Shown: positions 33,151 to 46,489 of the stretch, piece after piece
How positions within the stretch are numbered: the stretch's first letter is position 1
How the letters are laid out: every line of letters starts with the position of its first letter
Assembly (NCBI RefSeq): GCF_004798865.1
Contig: NW_025336480.1
Coordinates: 22,214,154 to 22,278,153 of the forward strand
Reading direction: 5' to 3'
DNA from: Varanus komodoensis
Lineage: Eukaryota; Chordata; Lepidosauria; Squamata; Varanidae
Length of the DNA stretch: 64,000 nt
Program-made: the position numbers and the translations under genes
The notes under the pieces: generated by a model
Told to the model about the DNA's origin: nothing
Databases searched by the model: none
The model's input: only the letters and a program-made list of their open reading frames with translations

Positions 33151-34703
33151 TGGATTACTCGTCCATTTACCTTCAGTCAGATGAACTGTGCTTTTCTCTC
33201 CCCATATAAACTCCCTGATTGAGGATGCTTCCCATCAGCAGGTCCTCCACTGAGCAGAGTCTGGCATGGGAAGTAAAACAAACAACCTCTCAGTCCAAAA
33301 ATGCTCTCTAAGTGAATTGTGGCTACACAGATCAGGGTCCTCAGCTTTTTCTTTTCAACCCATGGGCACATCGTGGAATTTGGGAATCTGCTCTGGGCAC
33401 CACCCACGAAAGGCCTAATCAGTGGACCACCACCTTGGCACCCACCTGTCCCATGTATGGCTCTGAGGCTGCATCTTCTGGGCCAAAAGCATGTGCTCCG
33501 TGTCTATGGGGCACTGCAGCATCTCTTTACTCAGAGATTGTCTAATCCAGCTAATTGCCGGAGGTGTCGCACAGCTCATGCTTCTTTTAAAAGCATGGTT
33601 TGACCATGTCCAGGAGCTCCTTCCTTTGCGGAGGAGATGATTATGCAGATAAATGTCCTCTCTAGAACAGTCTTTCATATTCACTGAAGTACACACTCTT
33701 TTAAATTGCAGGCCTGCTTCATGGGATTTAAGAAATGATCAGCATCCTTTTGATACCTGAAAGACTGATATTACAACACTGGAGGGATAAACACGCTCCT
33801 CCTATAATGCAATGGATTAAGGATCTGACAACTTTTTCAATGTGTGAATGGAAAGCATATAGATACCAACATCCACAATGGATACTTACTTGGCTCTAAC
33901 TATGTAGAATTAGGAGGAAGTTGATGAGCCCCACCTGGCCTGGGTACCACTGCTACTGGCTGTGTGTGCACACGATGCTAAACACAAGTTAAGTGTTACA
34001 TGTATGGGCAGGAAGAAGTCCACATGAAGCCTGCACCTCAAGCATGCCTCCCAGGCTTCCCTTCCTTCTACTGGACCTACCTAGAGAAAGACTAAAACAA
34101 GATTCCCTTTTTCTCTATCCAGTGCTTGCCATTTTTACATGGAAACCAGGAAGTGTAGCCTCAAATCAACTCACACCAGAGTTCGTAGTTGTTTCGCTTA
34201 GCAGTTGACTGGAGCTATTTAGCAGGCAGCAAATTCCTTGACCCTCACCCTCACAACCTTTTTAGCAGGATCGCTTGCATATGTGATTTTGTCTGCTCCT
34301 TTTTTCTTGGCAGTACCAGAAATTGAATGCTATTTTCTCTATAAGTTCTTCTCTACTTGAAACATGAAATCAGACTCTGCATTGAGGCAGTCCATATTCA
34401 AGATTGCAGGAGACCAAATCCAGCAGGAATGTACCCAGACAAGTCTTTTAAGGTGCGATTGCCTGGACTTATTTAGGAGGTTTTGTTGAGGGGTCCAGCA
34501 ATCATCATCTTGACTGTTTTACGCAATCCTCCCAAAGCTTCCCACCACCTTCCATCGTTATCTGACCAGAGGCAATGGGCTTTTCTACAGAAGACATTGA
34601 TCATGCTCTTAACAATCCCTACTCATGATTGTGTGCATGTTCTATAGATGATTGTATGACTCTCCAGTTTTGCTTCTGTGTCCGACTGGCACTTCAGCAA
34701 TTT
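33151..34703. other. No recognised feature
   Basis: Mixed sequence with short frames and no nameable repeat, followed by a run of 12 G at about 34704-34715. Confidence 0.5.
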
Positions 34704-34715
34704 GGGGGGGGGGGG

Positions 34716-34805
34716 CAGGAAAAATGGGGCATTTAATTGTGAAAGTGAAAGAAAACATTTCCTTGTGTGAATGTATGTCATTCCATTATATGCCACAGTG
34801 CCATC
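34716..34805 (-). repeat. Unclassified repeat Y, partial copy 3
   Basis: The reverse complement reads AAGATGGCACTGTGGCATAT, then TTTTCTTTCACTTTCACAAT, matching the centre of repeat Y at 51480-51560. Confidence 0.45.
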
Positions 34806-36689
34806 TTGTGTAGTTGTAGGACCTCAACTCTCCAATGAAACCAAAAGTAAATTTAGCAAAATAACAGCCGTTTAACAGCCTTGTGCAGAAAATCCCAAGC
34901 TCTTACAAGAGAAAAGATGGAAAAGATTCACAGTGTCTTCTTGTGGGTTCCTCTGTACTTTAGGTCCAACCCAGAAGCTCTTCAATGTTAACTTTTCACC
35001 TTCTATGAACCTCCCACCAATTGCTTTGAAACTACATCTCTCTGCAGGCATCCGATATTGAATGCAAGAAAGGCGCTCTTGCAACTGAGCAGAAGTCCTT
35101 TCCCCCATACATGCCAACCTGCCCACCCACCCTCAGCTGATGCGGGGCCAATGTCAGTCCGTTCCAACAGTCTGTGCTAAGAGTCAAATTAGACATGTCA
35201 GTGGCAACCACATTTGTTTACCAACACATCTGTTAAACTGACTTTGGTAGCAGGAGATGAAGGCTCATTTTGACATCAGAACGGAAGCAGAAGTTCCCCT
35301 CTTCTACTTTTGTATTTCCCCGTGCTCCTTCTCCTCGGGCGCTTTCATCTAAGCCCAGCTCACTTCTAGTATTGGAGCCAGACTGAGAGAAACGGGGAAA
35401 AATCCAGAATGCTTGCAAGGTTAATGTGAATTCTGTGTCTCCATTAGTAGGTATGGTTGTTCAAAGGCAAAGTACATGTCCTATTGATTTAATAGGTGCT
35501 TAGGTGTGCTTAACTTCCTCTAGAAGGCAGCCAAGAATTTTGATTTACTTCTTGGCAGCCTGATATTTGTAGCTGTGCTGAGTGGTAACAATTTGGTAAC
35601 TATCATCTTCTTTATATATAAGCCTTATATTATAAAGGATGAATGTCTCAAGTGCTGTGAGTTCCATTCATGGAGGCCACCAAGTCAGTTATGTCCCAGT
35701 GTGATTTAAGGTGGCAGGTGTAATTTAAACTAAACATGAAGTAGCCCAACAACTGTTATAGCTGGGTAGCAGTTTAGCAATCATCAGAGAAGAGGAAATG
35801 CACCACTAAAAAAAAAGGACATCAATTTACATAACAGTTCATGAGTTGCACTATAGAGAAAAAATTGGTTGTATTTAGTTTTAATAGAAATTATAGTATA
35901 TCTCGGGAACAGGTCATCTCTGGGCCCTCCCTCTTCAGTCGGCTGCTCAGCTGCAAACCCAAGAGAGGGCAACCTCTAGCCCCCGGCCTGAACCCAGTCG
36001 CAATCCAGCCCTAGGAGGGTTGAGCGCCTTCTGCAGGCCCCAAGCTGCACTTCCTCCCAAAGCCCCACCTTGGAGGGCAAGAGGGGCAGAAGGGGCTCTG
36101 CTGCAAACATCTGGATCCAGCTCTTGGTGCCCCAGCTGGGATGCCGCCATCTTGCACTGGCACATTCCGAGCATTCCAGTGCTCAGAATACACCATGACT
36201 CATCTACCTGGGTATTTCACCTCACACTGCCACATCACCTCAGCAGTTTGGCATGATACTCGCCCTCAGTGGATTTCAAGAACAGGAACGGCATATCTGA
36301 GATATGTGTCATCACATAAAATTGTGATACAGCTAGTCGTTTGGAAAGGAAAGTGGCCCAACTCACATCCCACATGGAACCTGAACTGAATTATGTGATA
36401 CCAGCATTAGTGATATTCCTAGGAACAAGTTTAGAAGCTCTGCAGTGTGGTTTTAATTTAATTCAGTTTCAGAATTTACCATAAAACATTTTGTTCTGCC
36501 ACATTTAGGATTACTTTCTCAGTGCTTCTTTTAAAAATTGGAGGAAAGAAAAATACCCACAAAAGTTAAATTATACAGAATACCCACAGACTTCCCAGTA
36601 CTGTGAGGCATTTGACAGTCTGAGCTCCAAAGAACCAGTCCAAATGCTGCTGAACAGAGCTCTAGCTGGACCGTAAGGCCCCTTCGAAA
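34806..36689. other. No recognised feature
   Basis: No repeat or exon is supported. A possible half of the AATCCTATGCA family near 35480-35525 is too degraded to call. Confidence 0.45.
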
Positions 36690-36850
36690 GAAGCATGCTT
36701 CTACTGAACCAGCACAACCGGCTACTGCTCCACTGATCCAACGAGCCCAGCATTGCTGGCACTGGCTGGCCCCAAGGGTTCTCCAGGATTTCAGGCAGAA
36801 AGCTTTCCAGCCCTTCCTGCAGCTGCCAGGGACTGATCCTGATCCTAAGA
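36690..36850 (-). mobile_element. tRNA-derived SINE (second family), body
   Basis: The reverse complement holds GATCAGGATCAGTCCCTGGC, TTTCTGCCTGAAATCCTGGA and GCCAGTGCCAGCAATGCTGG, the body phrases of the SINE seen at 27680-27800. The tRNA head is not recognisable. Confidence 0.55.
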
Positions 36851-36982
36851 CAAAATAGGAAGTGGAACGTAGAAAGTGCACCACCAAGCCATGGCCGCTC
36901 CTTAAATGGAGTGGTAAGTTCTGATTCTTCCAGTCAGATGCCCACCTGGAGGATTCATTTGTTCGTTTCAAGAATTAAGCAG

Positions 36983-37684
36983 TTATAGAAGAACACTTCT
37001 GCTGCTTATTTCAGATGAGAGATTCCACCCTTCAGCATTTCTGCACACTTCTCCTATCGGAAGATCCCTATGGCTCTGACTGCCACAGTGTGCTTTCTGC
37101 ACAGCCTGTGTTGTGATGCGGGTTTTGCGTTGATGGGCGCTGCTTGGTTTGCAGTTGTCACTATGCGTCTGGGGGTCCATCAAGCTTTCGGGAGCTGCAA
37201 GCAACACAGGCTTGTGTGTATACTGCCACAACAAGGCACAGTTTGAGACTGAGCCCTGAGCAAAGGACGTGGCTTCCTCTGGGCAATCAGCTGCAGCTCC
37301 ACACTGGCTGAGTCCTTTTGCTCTTCGAGGGGCCTGGCCTGCTCCTGTAGCATCAGGCTGCACCAACCCAAGCATGGCTGTGGCTTGTTAGGCTTTGCAT
37401 GGCTGTAACCCTCAAAGTCTGTGTGCCTTCCTCTGCATGAAGGAGGCAGATCGCTGGTGTCTTCCTGGGCAACTGAGCCCAGGGATGTGGATGACTTGCG
37501 AGCCTCTGACTCAGGAGCTTCTTCTGAGAACACAAGGTCAGCTTCCTCCAAGGATGAGGGTCTGGGTGCTGCTCCATGGCAGCCACTCAGCCAATGTGGC
37601 GCTCCTGTCCATGTATCTCCATTTGTGTGCGCCGCCCATGAATGTGCATGCAGCAGCTCGTACACTGTGTGTAATATAGTATTT
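36983..37684 (-). other. Region of overlapping long minus-strand frames, unassigned
   Basis: Two frames, 37180-37698 (172 codons) and 36983-37375 (130 codons), overlap in different phases. The first is rich in S, E, P and Q (VFSEEAPESEARKSSTSLGS). It recalls low-complexity linkers of mobile-element proteins, but I cannot name a family, and neither frame has a catalytic motif. Confidence 0.25.
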
Positions 37685-37745
37685 TCAAGGTTTTCCATTT
37701 TTTAAACTGCCCAGACAGCTTCAGCTACTGGGCTGCATAGGTAAA
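37685..37745 (+). mobile_element. LINE-type 3' tail
   Basis: AACTGCCCAGACAGCTTCAG then CTACTGGGCTGCATAGGTAA is the tail signature also seen at 26700, 53150 and 57190. Confidence 0.5.
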
Positions 37746-38511
37746 GGTGAACAGTATCCTCCTTTATTGTTGTGGGGGAGTTAAAAGTCATTATACGTAG
37801 TTGGAAATACAAGTTCGTGCATAAATCTCTCTGGAGGTTAGTTTAAATGGGTGTACGCCCTGGAAAGAAGCCAGTGGATATTCCACCTTATCCCCCAACT
37901 CTTCATTGCTGTTTTTCTGAGTCAGGGATCCTCTAGTACCTTTGAGCAAGCTGACAGGTGAAACATAACTGTCGTCATTCATTTTCCTGTCACTATAGCA
38001 CATTTCTAGACTATCCAGCTCTCTCTGGGGGTTTATCCTTAAAACTGTAGCACTGCACACAGTATATTGTTACACACAAGCACACTAGCAGACAACACAT
38101 ACAAGTGCGAACACGCAAGCGGGACCTCTGCATTAGTCTTCAAATAAAGTGAGCTGGCAGATGCCACAACCGCGGTCCCTAATGATGCAACACTGCACTG
38201 AACTACAGAGCAGGAGAGCAGCCACAGCTGGGCAGACCTTCACAACATTAACCCTTGCACAAGGAGGGGGATGTGGACACTCGTGGTGCTCCTGCCACTG
38301 CATCCCTGCTGGTTTTCTTTAGGGTACAGTAAATTATTGAGGAATTCTGTACTATAAAGGTTCCATATATCATCCATGACACAGGATCATCAGAGGGAAT
38401 AAAAGGATCAATCCAAACCAGGTCATGACAGGAGGCAGTGTCCCTGTGCAACAGACCACAAGACCTAGACTGATCCCATTGGAGAGTAATGATTTCAGCA
38501 TATGAATGCTA
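37746..38511. other. No recognised feature
   Basis: No repeat or exon can be supported here. Confidence 0.5.
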
Positions 38512-38605
38512 TTTATTTTATTTATTTAAAACTTTTGCAGACCGTCGCATTACCAAAGTCTCAGGATGGTTTAACAATACAAATAGCATGGTATCAAGAA
38601 GCAAA
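38512..38605 (-). mobile_element. L2-type LINE 3' tail
   Basis: TATTTATTTTATTTATTTAA followed by CATTACCAAAGTCTCAGGAT and GGTTTAACAATACAAATAG is a decayed reverse complement of the L2 3' signature with its tail. Confidence 0.55.
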
Positions 38606-39357
38606 GGGACCTGCACAGCCCAAGGTGTCAAACTGTTAATAGTATTTGGGTCCTCCTAGTTTGAATAATCAGAGTTTCATTCGTCATTCATTGCAAAAAT
38701 ACAATTACATATGCAAATAATCAGCCACAGAGGGCTGATAGCTCAGGTTTGGGATATGGACCTGTGATACCTGGCTCCTTTTTAGGTGAGCCTCAGGGGC
38801 AAGGGAAAGAAAGAACGGACGAATGAAAAGGCTCGATGCTGCTTAAAATTAGTAACAGTTCTCTTTATAATAATGTTGAAAAAATATTAAATGCAACCCA
38901 TATGTACACCTTTGATGTCTGTTTTACTGACTCGGCTAGGCATCATTTCCAACTTGGAATGACAAAGCTTCTTGCTGTTTGCTTAATGAAATCTTCTCTT
39001 CAGTGGTTTTGCCCCTAATTTTTTTTTTTAAAATACTTTGTACATAATATTCCTCCTCTACACCAGCTGTCCCAAAGGGAATATCTTCCAGAGAGATCAC
39101 TGTTAAGCAAGAGATGGAATATTATTTTTGATCTGGGCCACCTTCCTGATTTTGAACATAATTTATAGAAATGCCAGATGGGAGTTGGGTAAATGGCTTT
39201 TATTTTTACTTAATTTTATTTCTTTACTGCCCAGTAGCTGATTCTCCCTTCCATTCATTCTACTAGGAACCATATTGGTTATTGATGTTATCAGACATTT
39301 CCCATTGATCTGTTATCTCCTTTGTTTTATCCCTTGATCCAAAGGCTTGTATTAGCC
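38606..39357. other. No recognised feature
   Basis: AT-rich sequence with no supported feature. Confidence 0.5.
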
Positions 39358-39490
39358 CTCTTCAACCTGGTGCTTTCCAGATGTTTTGGACTAATGCTGA
39401 CTAAACATTCCTGACCATTGGCCATGCTGGCTAGAGCTGATGGAAATTGATCTCCAAACCATCTGGTGGTTGGAAAGCTGGCATCCATGG
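39358..39490. mobile_element. Palindromic MITE, better copy
   Basis: The left arm CTTCAACCTGGTGCTTTCCA then GATGTTTTGGAC and the right arm TCTCCAAACCATCTGGTGGT then TGGAAAGCTG are mutually complementary with mismatches. The centre holds CCTGACCATTGGCCATGCTG. The overall pattern is a short fold-back element common in lizards; a hAT origin is a guess. Confidence 0.6.
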
Positions 39491-41605
39491 CCTAAAATCA
39501 TTCAGATTAGGGTGGATACTTATGTACAATGGAGAACATTCAAAACCAATTATCTGCAATTACTGACTCAGAGAAACTCATCAGAATTCAAACGGCAAGA
39601 CCCCAAAGAATAGCACTATCCGAAGATACCATCTTGCAGTTTACAAAGGCTTTAAGTGCACAGCACACTCACCAGTCGCGCAGCTGATGTCCAAGTAAAC
39701 ACCACCTAGTAGGCGATGCACAGGCACACATGTACTTTCTCCAGCCAGTTGGTGATATTTGCTGAATGGGGAGGTTTGCTTATTACCAGAACTATGATTT
39801 GAAACAGAAACTTGGCAGCCAGCTCTTCCAGGTCAGTCCAACCCAAAACAAAACAAAAAAAGCCCCTCTGTTCAAATCGGAGAATTAGTGCTAGATTTAT
39901 CTGGCCCTGAACTTTAATCTTTCTATATTTTACACATTTAAGCAGTTCTCTGTTTGCATAAATCTGCTTCTTCCTGTCTCTTTTCAGTCCACTTGAGATA
40001 GCAAGCCAGGGTTATCAGCAGCCAGAGAATATATTAAAGACTTAATTTTGAACAGTTTACAGTACTAAAATCAGGTTATTGCTTCATCTTTATGGAGACA
40101 AACCAAAATTGAAAACAGAAAGAAATACTGCCAGAGAAAATGTGCTGATGCCAGAAAAGCAAAAGCAAGGACTTGAGAGAAAGAGGCGATCATACTCTCC
40201 CACTCTTATGTTTCTTATTTAGACTGAAGTCTGGAGATTCATTTCATAGAAGACTTCAGTGAGATGGGCAATCAATCATTGGCTATGTGCTCTTGTAAAG
40301 AGAGTAACTCGGATCATGTGTTCTTTCTCCTTTGGAATTAAACTCAACTCAATGCCAGCAGTAGATGTATCTCCATGTCAGTATGAATGAAAAAAATACA
40401 GAAGAGACTGTCTGTGAAGTCACAAGAAGTGTAAATTTGGGTCCATATATTCAGAGCTGTAAATCTGAAATGAAGGGATTGGCGGGCTACTCACATCCTT
40501 TCCTAGTCAGCCGCCACACACATCACTGCGTTTTTGGTTACGGCCCTGTTGCTTCTTCTGCAAACAGCTTTTCTGGTTCCAGGACCCTTCCGTCAGCACC
40601 CTGCCTCCCCTCTGCTTCCCCCAGTTTCTTTCATTTCCAAGTCCTCTATGTCCTTTCCTGCTGTGCCCGTGCTCCTTGAGCCATGCTGCCTTCCGTGCCA
40701 CTCTTATTCAGCTTCTGTATTCTCAGTGCCGCCTACAGAGTTTCTCCTCCTCCTCCTCCTCCTAAAAGTATCTGAAGTATTGACTTCAGTCCAACCAACA
40801 ATATACCCTTCCCTCATGGAAGCCAGACTAGACACACAGCATTGGCAGGGTTCCCAGAGCAGCTGCAGTGTTGCAAAATGAGTGCAAACAGTTCCTTAAC
40901 TCCGCTGACTGTGTCAAAGGTCCCACTGCCACACGTGCAACAGAATGCAGAGGTACAAAGAGAAACAGTGGCATTACTCCACGAGTATCGCTTCCACCCA
41001 GGTGCAAGCTGCTGAAAACTGGAGCGATGGATTCAGCACAAAAATGTAGAACAGAGCAAGCTGCAAAGCAAGGTTCTTTTAGAGCACTTTAGCCGTGAGA
41101 AAGGGCCTCTCTCATTTCCTATTATTTCAAGCCACCATCCTAGACTGGAGGCCAAGGAATGAATGACAAGCATCAGCTACCATATTTGTCTTCAGGCGGC
41201 AAGAAAGGACTTGAACCTCGCTCAAGTGGTGCACTACAACGGTGTCCATATCAGTTGGGCACCACTTGAATCCCAGCATGTTCAGATGCAGCAGTTCAAC
41301 GGCCTGTGATGTTCAACACAGGCTTGAAAAAGGCTGATCTACATGGCCACTTTTATTTGAACAATAAGCAGCCCACTGGGGAGGAGAAATGGTCAAACCA
41401 TAACAGCAAGTTTTTCTCAACAGAGCCTGGGAAAGAACATGATCCGCCACCCGACCCACGTGGGATGTACCTATATTCTGTCAATTCCGTCAGGGAGCAA
41501 GGAAATGGACAATGAATCAAAAGATGTGGCTGCTCTTGAACCTTCCCTCACACTTTTCAATGTTCTTTCCCCAATTGCGGTATAGCTGATGAACCTAAAC
41601 TTTGT
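39491..41605. other. No recognised feature; (CTC)n run near 40742-40764
   Basis: Mixed composition. Frames at 40365-40881 overlap and have no domain. Confidence 0.5.
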
Positions 41606-41662
41606 ATGTATGTATGTATGTATGTATGTATGTATGTATGTATGTATGTATTTATTTATTTA
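41606..41662. repeat. (GTAT)n-(TTTA)n microsatellite
   Basis: About eleven GTAT units followed by TTTA units. It abuts the low-coordinate side of a region with minus-strand L2 sequence. Confidence 0.95.
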
Positions 41663-41899
41663 TATCTGTCTCCTTCAAGGGTTCTTAAGCTGCTTTTAGG
41701 GCTTCAACATCTCAAAGAGACATAGAAGAAGAGAGACATAAGGTAAAGTTGATCACTTCCGAAGAGATCTCCAGAATAACTTTGCGAAACTGCTCTGTTG
41801 ACATAAGCCAAAGTATCGGTCAAAGCCAGACTTGAAGCAGGAGGTCTCCAAGACCCGCCTACATACAAGAGTAGGTCTATTGGAAGGGGCTTGGGCCAT

Positions 41900-42760
41900 C
41901 ACCAAGAAGGTCCTATCATCTAGAAAATGCCAACTTCACTGATCTTAATGGGGGCATTCAAAGGATTTCTTTGAAGCTGACCTGCAGATTCCACAGCAGT
42001 TTACCTTTTTATGAGTCACATCGATTCTGCAGGCTCACAGTTTGTTGTTTTGCAGTAATTTGCAAATTACCACAAGTAGAACAAAATTCTGTTTTTCTTA
42101 AATCCAGTTTCATCTATGAGGTGGGTGGGTGGGTGGATAGATAGAATAAAAGATACCTGATGGAAACTGCAAGACACAGACATAACAAATTTAGCAAAAT
42201 CTGTGCATCCCTAACCCTGGGTGACCCCTGCAGTTAGATCTCTAACCTTTCAAGGTCATATCAACCACTTGGGGCACATTTCTGCTACTGGAATCTCCTG
42301 CCATCACTGTTCTAACCTTGGGCAGGATGGCCTAGGTAATGGGGACTCTTCATATAGTTTGGTCCGAAACTTATAGTGGCTTTATAGGTTGAAAGAAAGA
42401 GTTGCACTTGACCTGGAAATACGCTGGGAGCCAGTGCAACTGACAGAAGGTGGGCGCTGTATGTTCAGATTTCTGGGCCCCGTAAGCATCTCAACGGCCA
42501 CTTCTTGCACCAGGTGTACAATTCATACTGTCTACAGATGCATTCCCACGTACTCGTACAGCACATTGTAGCACTCTAGCCTGGAGATAGCAAGGGCATT
42601 GGTCTCCTTTGCTCTTTGTCTTTTCGTGCACCATCCCCTCATCCACAAGCCCTGGGCTGGGCACCTTTCACTTCTCCAAGAGGAGCAATTCTCCTTGGGA
42701 ACTTGGCAGCTGGTGCAGGTAGCCCGTGCTCTCACCCAGATGAGAAGCAGAATTATCTCA
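41900..42760 (-). mobile_element. L2-clade LINE, decayed ORF2 part
   Basis: Minus-strand text reads TNALAISRLECYNVLYEYVG, close to THALVTSRLDFCNALYVG of other L2 copies. Further along are counterparts of the HWLP region (plus strand CTGGGAGCCAGTGCAACTGA) and the FKVL region. The stretch near 41990-42180 does not fit the L2 pattern and may be an insertion. Only fragments of the frame survive. Confidence 0.6.
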
Positions 42761-43892
42761 TTTTAAACGCTGAACAAGAAGTGGCCAGGGCTTTTTTCCC
42801 CAGTTCAAGCAATTGATGATGGATAAGATGCACTGATGATCACCCCTACTTTGCAAATCAGTGCTAATAAACTTTCTTAGCCAAACTTTCTCTGTCGGAA
42901 TGGAAACATCTCCTTACTATCTGCAGCCAATTCCAGATATTTGGATATTCACCATTCTTTTTCCAAGTATATACTGAACAATCACTTAAAGAAATAATTC
43001 CAGATATGTAATAGAACAATAACTACGAAAACAGTGAATCCATCTCTTTCCTTCTTTCTCTTTCTTTGTTCTTGCCATAGCTAAATAATGGTCAGGAAAT
43101 GCAGCCATGGCCGTCAGAATTTGAAATGGATCTCCTGATCTGGTATACAAACTAACATTATCCTATACATGTCTACTCAAAAGTAAGTCTCATTGAGTAC
43201 ATTGGGACTTACTTTCAGGTAAAGAGGTAGAGGACTGCAGCCTAATGGGTTCAGGTTTTTCAATCACTTTCTGGCCTGGGGAGCTGGTCAATCAAAAAAA
43301 GCAAATTTGAACAGCCTTGTACCTCTGGCTCAATTCAAAAAGCAAGTGAGTAGCTGGTAACAGATAGAAATGCAGGGAAGGCATAACTTCCTGGGAAATG
43401 GTTTAGAGAAATATCATGAGAGCATAGCTTTGTTTTTATGTTCGGCAGTTGTATTGTACAGAAAAATACCTCAGTGCAAGAAAGAAGCCCCCTCAATTTG
43501 CTGCCATTTCATATTCTGTCATCACAGGCCACAACAAAATGTCTATGGAAGGGCAAGTTGTACAGAAATGTACATACTTCTAGACTTTTAACCTGATTTC
43601 TGCCTGAAGATTCAGGGAAAGAACCCACATTGAAAAGTAATTCTTAAATAGTAAAATACAAAACATCAGCAGTCCATAGTCAATCAAGTGCAAAACAGAT
43701 TCAGTTTGTGCTCTTTGCATTGCATCCCATCCTTTCTTAGTGAAACACCTGGACTGAAAAGGAAGAAAGTTTCCTGAAGGTCCCGAAACAGCCTGCAGAT
43801 TACCCCTAGCCAGGCAGCAACAACAGCTGAACAAAGCTTGGATACAGTAAAGGAAAATGCTATGTTGGTCAGTCTGGACTGCAGCCACATGC
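42761..43892. other. Mostly unrecognised, with one palindromic-family unit
   Basis: Only the repeat at 43158-43248 is supported. Confidence 0.45.
43158..43248. repeat. Palindromic short repeat, AATCCTATGCA type, best copy
   Basis: TATCCTATACATGTCTACTC, AAAAGTAAGTCTCATTGAGT and ATTGGGACTTACTTTCAGGT show both arms of the inverted repeat, and GGACTGCAGCC closes the unit. Confidence 0.65.
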
Positions 43893-44147
43893 CACTTTAT
43901 TTATTCATTTATTTATTTATTAGCTTCATACCCCACCTTTTCCATTTTTTAAAGGACTCGAAGTAACTTACACCATTATTCTCCTGCTGCTCTTAATCTT
44001 ATCCCCACAACAAGAACCCTGTGAGGTGGGTTGGCCTGAGAGTCTGCAACTGGCAAAGTCACCCAGCTGGCTGAGCAGGGACTAGAACCCAGGGCTCCTG
44101 AGATCCAGACCTGCACGCTTAACCACTACACCACACTGGCTCTCACA
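43893..44147 (-). mobile_element. MIR-like tRNA-derived SINE, full-length copy
   Basis: The minus strand reads in order: head AGCCAGTGTGGTGTAGTGGT with the A-box region (plus 44118-44133), a perfect B box GGTTCTAGTCC (plus 44079-44089), core GCTGGGTGACTTTG, 3' phrase CCACCTCACAGGGTTCTTGT, a LINE-like end AAAAGGTGGGGTATGAAGCT, and a tail of AATAAATAAATA. All parts of the SINE are present, making it the best reference copy for the pieces at 9687, 24488, 24795 and 61783. Confidence 0.85.
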
Positions 44148-46289
44148 GGGGTTGGTTCAGCTCACTGAAATATTGTTTAAAATGCAGTCTTGCAGCCAGG
44201 ACTGGCCAAGACAGCACTTCCCGCCCCATTCCTTCCCTTCATCCAGCCACTGCTGCTGCCACCTCCCCGGGGGTCACCTGGCATGCTGGATCTCCAGGAC
44301 CTGGGGTGCTCACCCCTTTCCCCTTCCCGTGAATTACCCCCTGCAGGTCAGCAGATGACACTGCAAAGACACTGCATAGCCCTGATTCCGCCCTCCCGCC
44401 GCTGATTATCCACTTTTCCCCAGTGCGTGAAAAGCGTTGCCACGCAGTCCCTGGAGGCCATGCCCATTATGCCACTGGGGTAGGCAGACTCCTTTGTGCC
44501 GTACAGCCCTGTTATTTAGTGAGGACTGCAGCTGCTTCTCTCGGAATAAAATGCTTCATTTTGAAACCAATCAGCCAGGAAGAGCCATCTTGTTGGCAGC
44601 AATTTGCCAAGGAATTTTGTGCCACTGGTTTCTATGTGCTGGAAGCTACAGATCAAAAGTGCAAATGAAACTTCACAACACAACGAAGCGCTCTCTCACA
44701 CATATACACTCATGCAGGAAAGATCACTGAAAAGTGCAAGCCTTATGGATCTTCTGGAGAAATGCAGAGAAATTTGGCTTTCAAAGAACTACCTCTGCTG
44801 TCCTTTTCAGGGCAGTTCATGTGTTAGATAAAAATGTTACTTTTCCCTTCACTCTTAATGTGAGCGGTGTGGATTCAACGGCAGCCATCAGATCTCTTTC
44901 CCACTGCACTGCTTTGAATTCGGGGGTTCATATTTCAGAATAGTGCGCCCTCATTCCATAGCCTCGATGTGCGCATTGCTCTTGCAACAGAGAACTTCAA
45001 AGGCATGATAGCGGAAGAACTATGGGTAGTTCGTTAATTTGGCCATACATCACTTCTGGCCTGTGCCTCTTACATGAGCAGGACCTCAAATCAGTAACCC
45101 AGTGTGAATGAAATCTCTGGCTATTAGGGGTGGCAGGGGGAGAGGGATTTGGGATCAAAGAGGAAAAGCTGAAAAAGGTTATGCAATTCCTCATGGCTCA
45201 TCCATGACCAAAGATTCTGAGACAGATTAATTACAAATGGCACTGGCTGATTTAAATTAGGCATTTATTACTCCTTCTTCTTTAGAATAAAGATTCTGTT
45301 ATCTGAGCAAAGGAGGAGGAGAAAAATGTTGCAGCATTTCCAGAACAGGTTCCCTTTTAGCTTTCTAAAAATGTAATGCTCTGACTGCTGGGAGGACATG
45401 CAAGGGGCCTTTGGATTTACTAAAATCTCCTTCCTCAAGGTTGGGCGGGGAGGGATTTCCTTTGGGAAAGAGAGATGCCCCTCCAACCTCACAAGCCTCC
45501 TGAGTGCATCTGCACAAATTTCTACAGCCCCACCAACATTGGAGAGGACAAAAAGCAGGCATGCCGGAAGAGGCTACGGATCCATGCAAGTAACTCCTGC
45601 ATCGGATGGCCTTGTAAGTTGCCTTAACATGATGTAGGTCTTGGCGCAGTTGTGCAGCATCTGTATGGAATCCCAGGGTTTAGTTGCCCTAGCAATTAGG
45701 CAATTAAGCTCCCTTTTCATTTCTTCCCATGCCTGCAATGATTAAGTATCGCCGTGCTGTCCACCCAATGACCATTCACCACTTCAGCTCTCAGAGTAGG
45801 ATCCAGACAGAGAAACGTAATCACAGTTCATTCTCTTTCTGTTGCTCTATTACGATAACACCGAGACAGCGTTGCATTCCTCCTATGAGATCTGTACACT
45901 CCAGAAGTCATCCACAGCCCATTACCACCTCTGAACCTGACAAATGATGAAAAGTCTTTTACTACATCAGTGGAGCAAAATGAATAGTGATAATAACCAT
46001 TGTAATTGCAATTATAGATTGTTCTAATGGCAATAAGGATCTGGAAATACCATCCCTAGTACCTTGCAGTTCTGATAACTCCTTATAGTACTTAATAGAT
46101 ATGATGCAGAACAATTGCTGACTTTGGAGTGGTCTTAGCTAGAGTCACTAAAAGACAATGGGTTGGCTCTAGATTTAGGCAGATGCAGCTGGGTGGGCAG
46201 AAGCACCTCCCTCCAACCCCCTGAAAAGCTTCAGAGACAATTGGAGGCCCCTATTGAATGGGGTGAGCTGACAAGTGAGCGGAAGAGCT
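44148..46289. other. No recognised feature
   Basis: Several frames overlap on both strands without domains. No repeat is named. Confidence 0.5.
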
Positions 46290-46489
46290 TAAAAACAAAA
46301 GATCTTTCATGAGTGGAGACACTGGCCTGCCCTTAAGGCAGGGGACAGCAGTGGAGGAGAAAAGGGAAGAATATCACCTGTACCTACTTTACGTTTCCTT
46401 TCCCCTTGGTCTAACATGTCCTCACAGAACCACAGGGAGAACTTTCCTGGCAGGAGGTACCTGTATTTCACCCCAGCGAGTTACCACTA

